Shown here: positions 58,982 through 64,000 of the stretch, one piece after another
Numbering within the stretch: position 1 is the first letter of the stretch
How the letters are laid out: each line of letters begins with the position of its first letter
DNA from: G958295645 sp965242735
GTDB taxonomy: Bacteria; Gemmatimonadota; Gemmatimonadetes; Longimicrobiales; Gaopeijiaceae
Length of the DNA: 64,000 nt
Reading direction: 5' to 3'
Assembly (NCBI GenBank): GCA_965242735.1
Contig: OZ251497.1
Coordinates: forward strand, 1 to 64,000
Position numbers and translations under genes: made by a program
The notes under the pieces: generated by a model
Told to the model about the DNA's origin: nothing
Database searches by the model: none
What the model saw: the letters and a program-made list of their open reading frames with translations, nothing else

Positions 58982-59809
58982 CTAGGAAGGCCACGTGAAG
59001 GCCGAGCCGCAGTGGGACTTGATAGGCTCAAGCTTTCCGGAGACCTGTTGCGGGTCGGTCACGCCCTGAGCACGGATTTGGTCGGCGTCCGTCAAGGCGG
59101 CGATCGCTCCCAGCGATTCCGGATCGCCGAGGGCGAACGCCAGGCGCATCGCCGAGGGCACGACCAAGTAGATTCCCAGCTCGTGCAACGGGGATGCGAG
59201 AGTCCGAACGGCTGCGGCGCGCATTCTCGCGTTCGCTTCTCGTCCGTATGCCTCCGCGCCTCTCTGCGAGACAATGTACGCTAGTGCGTTCAGACCATGC
59301 GCGTACATCCACTCATCGTCTCGCCGCTCAAGCTGCAATCCCTGATGTTCCGAAGAAAAGGACGAGACCATGTCGAGCACGGCAGCGAACGCCGGCTCGC
59401 CCAAGGCATCTAGAGCCTCGTTGATGTTCCGTCCGGCCACGGGGAAAATCACCAACGCTGGAATTGCTACAGGATCGCCTGCGTTCGCAATATTGATGGC
59501 TTGGTGCACCAATGCACCCAGTTGATGATGATTGTCAAGCACTTGGGCTCCCCGCGGCCGCTTCACTTCCTCGACAACGGCGTCCACCAAAGCTTGCCGG
59601 AGACCTGGAGTCCATTCGACTAGAGGAAGTGCAGTCGCTGCCGTCAGTGCGGCGAACACCTCGCCGACATCCGAGCTTCGCAGGTCGCGCGCCAGAATGC
59701 TCTGATCGCTCTGGTCTTGCGCCGAAGCTCCAGGAGCGGCAACCATGACGCCAGATGCCATGGCCGCCAAAAGCGCCAAGCGTTTCCCGTTCCGTTTCCC
59801 CGTGTTCAT
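58982..59809 (-). CDS. Secreted helical-repeat protein within the ABC importer locus
   Basis: A 275-residue protein from ATG 59809, overlapping the ABC ATPase stop in ATGA. A signal peptide is clear (KRLALLAAMASGVMVAAPGA, then SAQDQ). The mature part is alpha-helical with HEAT-like units (AGDPVAIPALVIFPVAGRNI, LGEPAFAAVLDMVSSF, ALGDPESLGAIAALTDADQI). The plan resembles the protein at 38820-39770, so the two may be distant paralogues. Its position between ATPase and permease genes is not typical of BMP importers. Confidence 0.65.
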   Translation of the reverse strand: MNTGKRNGKRLALLAAMASGVMVAAPGASAQDQSDQSILARDLRSSDVGEVFAALTAATALPLVEWTPGLRQALVDAVVEEVKRPRGAQVLDNHHQLGALVHQAINIANAGDPVAIPALVIFPVAGRNINEALDALGEPAFAAVLDMVSSFSSEHQGLQLERRDDEWMYAHGLNALAYIVSQRGAEAYGREANARMRAAAVRTLASPLHELGIYLVVPSAMRLAFALGDPESLGAIAALTDADQIRAQGVTDPQQVSGKLEPIKSHCGSAFTWPS

Positions 59810-61350
59810 TCGGCCGCCGCCGCCGCATCTTTCGCGGCCAGCATGAGTTCGCCGACGGCCGTCGCGGAGCGCTCCGCCGGATCGACCGGCACGAGGCGTC
59901 CGCGCACCAGAACGACGATTCGGTCGGCCAGCTCCAGCACCTCGTCCAAGTCCGACGAGATCAGGACCACAGCCGGGGCCGGCTCGCCCGTTCGCGCGAA
60001 CTCGGTCAGCCTTCGTCGGACGGCCCGGGCCGCCTTCACGTCGAGGCCGCGGGTGGGCGATTCCGCGATCAGCAGCTCCTTCGACCGGTCGAGTTCGCGG
60101 GCCACGAGCAGCCGCTGCTGGTTGCCGCCCGACAACGTGGCCGCGAACGTCTCCGGGCCGGGCGCCTTCACGTCGGCCGCGGCCAAGAGGGCCTTGGTGC
60201 GCTTCTTGATGCCGGCCCAGTCCAGCCACGGCCCCCGCCGCCACGCGGGCTCGCCGTGAAGGGCCAAGGCGACGTTCTCGTCGAGGGGGAAGTCGCCGAC
60301 CAAGCCTTCCTCGCTGCGGTCCAGAGGCATCCAGCCCGGCTTGCGGGGCACGTCCGCGACGCCGGAAAGGGGCCGCAGCACGCCGGCCAGGACGGCCGCC
60401 AGCTCGCGCTGTCCGTTGCCTTCGACGCCCGCGACGCCCAGAATCTCGCCGCTCCTCGCGACGAGCGTCGCGTCGCGGAGTGCCGGCGCCTCGGGAGGTC
60501 CGGCCGTCACGTCCGTCAGAGCGGCTACCACGGCGCCCCGCGCGCGTTCGTCAGATTCTAGGGGGAATTTGTCCGAGAATCTGTCGCGGCCGACGTGTTC
60601 GCCCACCATGGCGACGGCCAGTGCCCGTGCCGAGAAGTCGCCGGCCGGGCCGGAGAGCACGCGGGTTCCCCGCCGCAGGACGGTCACGCGGTCGGCGGCC
60701 GACAGCACCTCGTCCAGCTTGTGCGCGACCAGGACGACGCCCGTGCCGGACCGGGCCACCCGCCGCAGCGCCTCCAGGAGGGGCTCCGCTTCCTGCGGGG
60801 CCAGCGCCGCCGTGGGCTCGTCGAGCAGTAGCACGCGCGTCTCGGACATCAGCGCCTTGAGGATTTCGATCCGCTGGCGTTGGCCCACGCTCATCTGGTC
60901 CGCCCGCGCGTCCAAGTCGACCGCGAGACCGAGCTCGGCCGCCCGCGCCTCCGCCCGGGCCCGGTAGCCCCGTGCCGCCGTGCCCCTCGCCGTCCACGCG
61001 TCCTCGTTGAACAGCGCCACGTTCTCGAAGCCGGTGAACCGAGGAACCAGCGAGAAGTGCTGATGGACCATGGCGACGCCCAGCCGACGCGCATCGGCGG
61101 CGCTGCGGAACCGAACCGGCCGCCCGGCGATCTCGATCCGCCCTTCGTCGGGGGACGAGAGGCCGGCGAGCACACGCGCCAGCGTCGTCTTGCCCGCCCC
61201 GTTCTCGCCCAGCAAGCCGTGGATTTCGCCTGGGGCCAGCTCGAAGCGGACCCGGTCCAGCGCGACGACGGCGCCGAACCGCTTGGTCACGCCGGCTAGG
61301 CGAGCGGCGGGCGGCGAGCTTGGGCGGGCGCTACCCAAGCACTCGTTCAT
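59806..61350 (-). CDS. Nucleoside-type ABC transporter ATPase (double NBD)
   Basis: A 514-residue protein with two tandem nucleotide-binding domains. NBD1: Walker A GLLGENGAGKTTLA, signature MSVGQRQRIEILKAL, Walker B VLLLDEPTAALAP. NBD2 is degenerate in Walker A (GVAGVEGNGQREL, no Lys) but has signature LSGGNQQRLLVAREL and Walker B-like LLIAESPTRGLD. This asymmetry is usual for the YufO/RbsA-type importer ATPases. It powers uptake through the two permeases downstream. Confidence 0.93.
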   Translation of the reverse strand: MNECLGSARPSSPPAARLAGVTKRFGAVVALDRVRFELAPGEIHGLLGENGAGKTTLARVLAGLSSPDEGRIEIAGRPVRFRSAADARRLGVAMVHQHFSLVPRFTGFENVALFNEDAWTARGTAARGYRARAEARAAELGLAVDLDARADQMSVGQRQRIEILKALMSETRVLLLDEPTAALAPQEAEPLLEALRRVARSGTGVVLVAHKLDEVLSAADRVTVLRRGTRVLSGPAGDFSARALAVAMVGEHVGRDRFSDKFPLESDERARGAVVAALTDVTAGPPEAPALRDATLVARSGEILGVAGVEGNGQRELAAVLAGVLRPLSGVADVPRKPGWMPLDRSEEGLVGDFPLDENVALALHGEPAWRRGPWLDWAGIKKRTKALLAAADVKAPGPETFAATLSGGNQQRLLVARELDRSKELLIAESPTRGLDVKAARAVRRRLTEFARTGEPAPAVVLISSDLDEVLELADRIVVLVRGRLVPVDPAERSATAVGELMLAAKDAAAAAE

Positions 61351-61521
61351 GATGACCGAAGAATGACTCGGCTCGGCGATGATGGGCGCGCGGCCAAGCC
61401 ACGACCCCAGACGCGCCTCGCAACGGCCACCGAAGCCGCGCCGACACCGAGACCCCGGCGCCCGCCCGCAAGAAGTCCCGCTTCAGCCGCCGGCGCTGAA
61501 CGAATTCCCAAGGAGCCAACC

Positions 61522-62400
61522 ATGTCGACCGTCCTCCCTTCCGTCCCCCCGATCAAGTCCGCCACCGTGCCCGAAGCCATCGCCGAAGGCGCGACCGTCA
61601 GCGGCAAGATTCCCCGCATGATGTGGCTGCTTCTCGGATCGCTCAAGGCCGTGGGGCCGGTGGCGACCCGCCGGGAAGTCGTCGCGCACCTCCTGAGCCG
61701 GGATTCTCAAGCTCGCGACGCCGAGCGAGACTACTTCGCCGACAACGCCACATCGCTCCAAGGCCTGGTCAGCCGGGGCCGGATCGACCTGATCGCCTAC
61801 AACTTCATGGCCGCCGCCGGACGCAAGTGGGAGCTCACCACCCGAGGCTGGATCACGTCCACCGAGGCCGAGCTCCATTTCGTCACCAAGGACGAAGCCG
61901 TCGACGAGACCACGAAGTCCACCTGGCAGGCCGACATCATCACTCACATGCACGCGATGACCCCGGCCGCGTTCGAGGCGTTCGTCGGCACTCTGCTGAG
62001 CAAGGCGGGCGTCTTCGACGTGGCCATCGACGGGCGCACCGGCGACGGCGGCATCGACGGGCACGGGTCGATGGTCAACGGTCCGCTGTCGATTCCCGTC
62101 TTCTTTCAGGCCAAGCGCTGGTCGGGCAGCGTGTCCTCGGCGACGGTCCGGGACTTCCGGGGCGCGATCCAGGGCCGGGGCCACGTCGGCATGGTCTTCA
62201 CGACGGGCACGTTCACCAAGGACGCGAAGGCCGAGGCGCAGCGCACGCAGTCCGTGAACATCCAGCTGTTCGACGGCGTGCGCATGGCCGATTGGCTGAA
62301 GGACTTGCACATGGGCGTGACGGTGCGCGAACGCACGGTCGAAGACGTGGAGGTCGACGACGACTGGTGGGACAGCTTGGCCAACGGCGCCTCGAAGTGA
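61522..62400 (+). CDS. mrr: Mrr-family restriction endonuclease
   Basis: A 292-residue protein from ATG 61522 with AGGAG upstream; an in-frame start at 61363 would add a basic low-complexity leader. Residues ~30-130 form a winged-helix DNA-reading region (MMWLLLGSLKAVGPVATRRE, GLVSRGRIDLIAY, WELTTRGW). The C-terminal domain begins MTPAAFEAFVGTLLSKAGVF and carries the PD-(D/E)xK core GDGGIDGHG...VFFQAKRW. Mrr enzymes typically cut methylated DNA (type IV). It lies in opposite orientation within the BMP importer gene cluster. Confidence 0.88.
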   Translation: MSTVLPSVPPIKSATVPEAIAEGATVSGKIPRMMWLLLGSLKAVGPVATRREVVAHLLSRDSQARDAERDYFADNATSLQGLVSRGRIDLIAYNFMAAAGRKWELTTRGWITSTEAELHFVTKDEAVDETTKSTWQADIITHMHAMTPAAFEAFVGTLLSKAGVFDVAIDGRTGDGGIDGHGSMVNGPLSIPVFFQAKRWSGSVSSATVRDFRGAIQGRGHVGMVFTTGTFTKDAKAEAQRTQSVNIQLFDGVRMADWLKDLHMGVTVRERTVEDVEVDDDWWDSLANGASK

Positions 62401-62452
62401 CGGCGCTCTTCCCCGAGAGCCGCCCGGACAACGGGGTCCGAGCTTCTGCGCC

Positions 62453-63142
62453 CTACTTGGCCGCCTTCTTCTTCTCCGCCGCGATCCGGTCGCGCCGCTT
62501 AATGCCGTGAATGGCCGTGAGGACTGCCGCCGGGTCCTTCTTCAGACCGCCCGCGATCAACGCATTGCGAATCTGCGGCACCGTGTACTTGGCGCCGTAC
62601 TGCGCCACGAAGCTGCGATAGGCCGCCGTAACTCCCTTGCCCCGGTAAGCGAACCGGCTCACCTCGGGGTGTCCTGCGCCCTGTTGGCGGCTCTTGCGAC
62701 CGTTCGCAGGCTTGGCCTTCCTCTTCTTGGCCGCCGGCTTGCCGGCCGAGTAGTCCGCAGGGAACTCTTGAACCGCAAGCCGTTGCGGCGCAGATCGCTC
62801 GTCCAGCTTGGCGCCGAGGACGCTCACGGCCGTCGTCAGCTTTCCGATCTCCGCGACAAGCCCCTGGTGGTCCTTGCGAGCCCCGTCCTCGACCCGATCG
62901 ATGCGTCCCGCGACCCGATCCTCGACCCGATCGATGCGTTCCTCGACCTGGTCGATGCGCTTGCCAAGGCCCTCCTCCACCCGGTCGATGCGTTCCTCCA
63001 CCCGATCGATGCGCCGTCCAAGGCCCTCTTCCACCCGGTCGATGCGCTTGCCAAGGTCGGCGCGCAAGGCCAGGAAGAGCCCCACGGCGGAGCCGACGAC
63101 CGACACTATCGTCACGAAGTTGTAGTCGGTCAGGAAGTCCAT
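62453..63142 (-). CDS. Membrane-anchored coiled-coil protein with RIDRVEE repeats
   Basis: A 229-residue protein from ATG 63142 with GGAGCGGG upstream. One N-terminal membrane helix (FVTIVSVVGSAVGLFLAL) is followed by about 60 residues of heptad/hendecad repeats (RIDRVEEGLGRRIDRVEER, repeated) that should form a long coiled coil. A basic linker (KPAAKKRKAKPANGRKSRQQ) comes next. The last ~75 residues (VTAAYRSFVAQYGAKYTVPQ to the end) are a small helical domain. The repeat is visible at DNA level at 62880-63060. Function unknown. Confidence 0.65.
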   Translation of the reverse strand: MDFLTDYNFVTIVSVVGSAVGLFLALRADLGKRIDRVEEGLGRRIDRVEERIDRVEEGLGKRIDQVEERIDRVEDRVAGRIDRVEDGARKDHQGLVAEIGKLTTAVSVLGAKLDERSAPQRLAVQEFPADYSAGKPAAKKRKAKPANGRKSRQQGAGHPEVSRFAYRGKGVTAAYRSFVAQYGAKYTVPQIRNALIAGGLKKDPAAVLTAIHGIKRRDRIAAEKKKAAK

Positions 63143-63281
63143 CCCGCTCCGCCCTTTCCGCGGGGTCCGCGCGGTGCCCGCCGGAAGACCGGCCGCCAGC
63201 CCGAAGTATAGCACAGTCCGCCGGCGATCTGCCACGACGTCCCGCCGCCCTAGCCGGCGGCCCAAGCACGCCCGGCCCGGC

Positions 63282-64000
63282 TCAACAGCCGCCCGGCGAA
63301 TCCCCCTCAAGGTACCGGATTCGGGGGACTTCCAGCACGCCCGCGACGATGTCCCGCCGGGCCTGGGCGATCTGGGCTTCGACGGCCGCCGGCACAAGAC
63401 CGGGCAGCGCCGGGTTCGGCACGAAGTCCACCGCGCCGGCGGCGAGGCCCGACCGCAGCGGCGAGCCCAGCGCGCCGTCGCGCCAAGCCAGCGCCGTCTG
63501 GACGAACACGGCCGGAATGTCGATCAGGGCACTGCCCGCCACCACGTCCGGCGCCACGTCGTTCTGGTTGCGGTTCATCCCGAAGGCCCAAGCCGTCCGG
63601 CCCCGGTCGCGGCTCTCGCGGACGGCCTGGAACACGCCGAAGCTGGCCGCGTCGACGTTGTGCACGAGCACGTCGGCCCCGCGCCGGAGCTGCGCGGCGG
63701 CGGCTTCCTTGGCGGCGGCCACGTCGTCCCAGTTGCCCGTGAACGTCTCCAGGACGGTCGCCTCGGGGTTCACGGCGCGCACGCCCGCTTCGAACGCGAG
63801 GAACGTCCCCTTCGCCGGTGGAATCTCGACCCCGCCGACCATCCCCAGCACGCCGGTCCCGCTGATCCCGCCTGCCGCCATCCCGGCCAAGTAGGCCGCC
63901 TCCTCGAGCCGAAAGATCAGCGGCAGCACGTTGGCCGTCGCCCGCGAGCCCGACGAGACCACGAACGTCGCATTCGGGTATTGCGCCGCCGCCCGTTCCG
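63282..64000 (-). CDS. BMP-family ABC substrate-binding protein, C-terminal part (runs off window)
   Basis: The 3' part (about 239 codons) of a basic-membrane-protein/PnrA-like solute-binding lipoprotein; the frame is open to the window edge. Marks: FRLEEAAYLAGMAAGGIS, GMVGGVEIPPAKGTFLAFEA, GADVLVHNVDAASFGVFQAV and FGMNRNQNDVAPDVVAGSAL. It binds a nucleoside or similar ligand in the periplasm and delivers it to the permeases encoded at 56.6-58.6 kb. The same-strand order BMP, ATPase, permeases fits one importer, although other genes now lie between them. Confidence 0.9.
   Translation of the reverse strand, partial: ERAAAQYPNATFVVSSGSRATANVLPLIFRLEEAAYLAGMAAGGISGTGVLGMVGGVEIPPAKGTFLAFEAGVRAVNPEATVLETFTGNWDDVAAAKEAAAAQLRRGADVLVHNVDAASFGVFQAVRESRDRGRTAWAFGMNRNQNDVAPDVVAGSALIDIPAVFVQTALAWRDGALGSPLRSGLAAGAVDFVPNPALPGLVPAAVEAQIAQARRDIVAGVLEVPRIRYLEGDSPGGC

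Noticed and set aside
58982..59284. Continuation of the plus-strand lipoprotein frame
   Set aside because: From 58982 it runs antisense to a gene with a clear signal peptide and helical repeats, so the remainder is a mirror frame.

Overview
The window is GC-rich (roughly two-thirds GC by eye), densely coded bacterial DNA from a Gram-negative organism. It carries lipopolysaccharide genes (a Kdo transferase and a heptosyltransferase-type enzyme), many secreted or Tat-exported proteins, five secreted beta-propeller proteins, a prolyl-oligopeptidase-family peptidase, and many GTG and TTG starts with 4-base gene overlaps. This mix suggests Gemmatimonadota or a similar lineage. That is inference; there is no rRNA or other direct marker.

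Layout. Positions 1-5 kb hold a thioredoxin reductase start, a Tat-exported aminotransferase, a sulfurtransferase, an HU protein and a zinc alcohol dehydrogenase. Positions 5-8.8 kb hold LPS-core genes (GT2, GT9 and waaA/kdtA). At 8.9-9.9 kb a membrane protein overlaps an OsmC-family gene whose peroxidatic Cys codon is an in-frame TGA followed by a bacterial SECIS-like hairpin, so it is a probable selenoprotein and the most striking item here. Positions 12.0-19.6 kb hold a complete histidine operon in seven overlapping genes, including a HisC-HAD fusion and a HisA-HisI-HisE fusion. Positions 19.9-25.7 kb hold a three-subunit molybdenum hydroxylase with a Tat signal on its iron-sulfur subunit, plus a membrane cytochrome b. 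Positions 25.7-41 kb hold Fic, a DUF1684 lipoprotein, an amidase, a ComEC-like metallo-beta-lactamase-fold protein with its DUF3006 partner, several secreted beta-propellers and a serine hydrolase. A segment of about 4.2 kb (amidase to propeller) is repeated directly as a decayed copy of about 2.4 kb.

Positions 41-51.6 kb form a defence island of patchy, lower GC. It holds an OLD-like ATPase/TOPRIM protein; a type III-like restriction-modification operon (Mod, DUF2806 protein, Res) ending in a VapC-like PIN toxin; and a PIN-like nuclease paired with a frameshifted AAA ATPase. Positions 51.6-55.1 kb hold an S9 peptidase and a Tat-exported class V aminotransferase. Positions 55.4-64 kb hold an orphan DNA methyltransferase and a nucleoside-type (BMP family) ABC importer. 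The importer's usual gene order is split by a secreted helical-repeat protein, an Mrr-type nuclease and a coiled-coil protein.

A recurring oddity is short in-frame tandem repeats (18, 21, 36, 42 or 72 bp) and low-complexity insertions at the ends of, or inside, otherwise ordinary enzyme genes: GT9, KdtA, HisF, cytochrome b, amidase, the DUF1684 lipoprotein and the sulfurtransferase. No rRNA, tRNA, CRISPR array or transposase gene was recognised.
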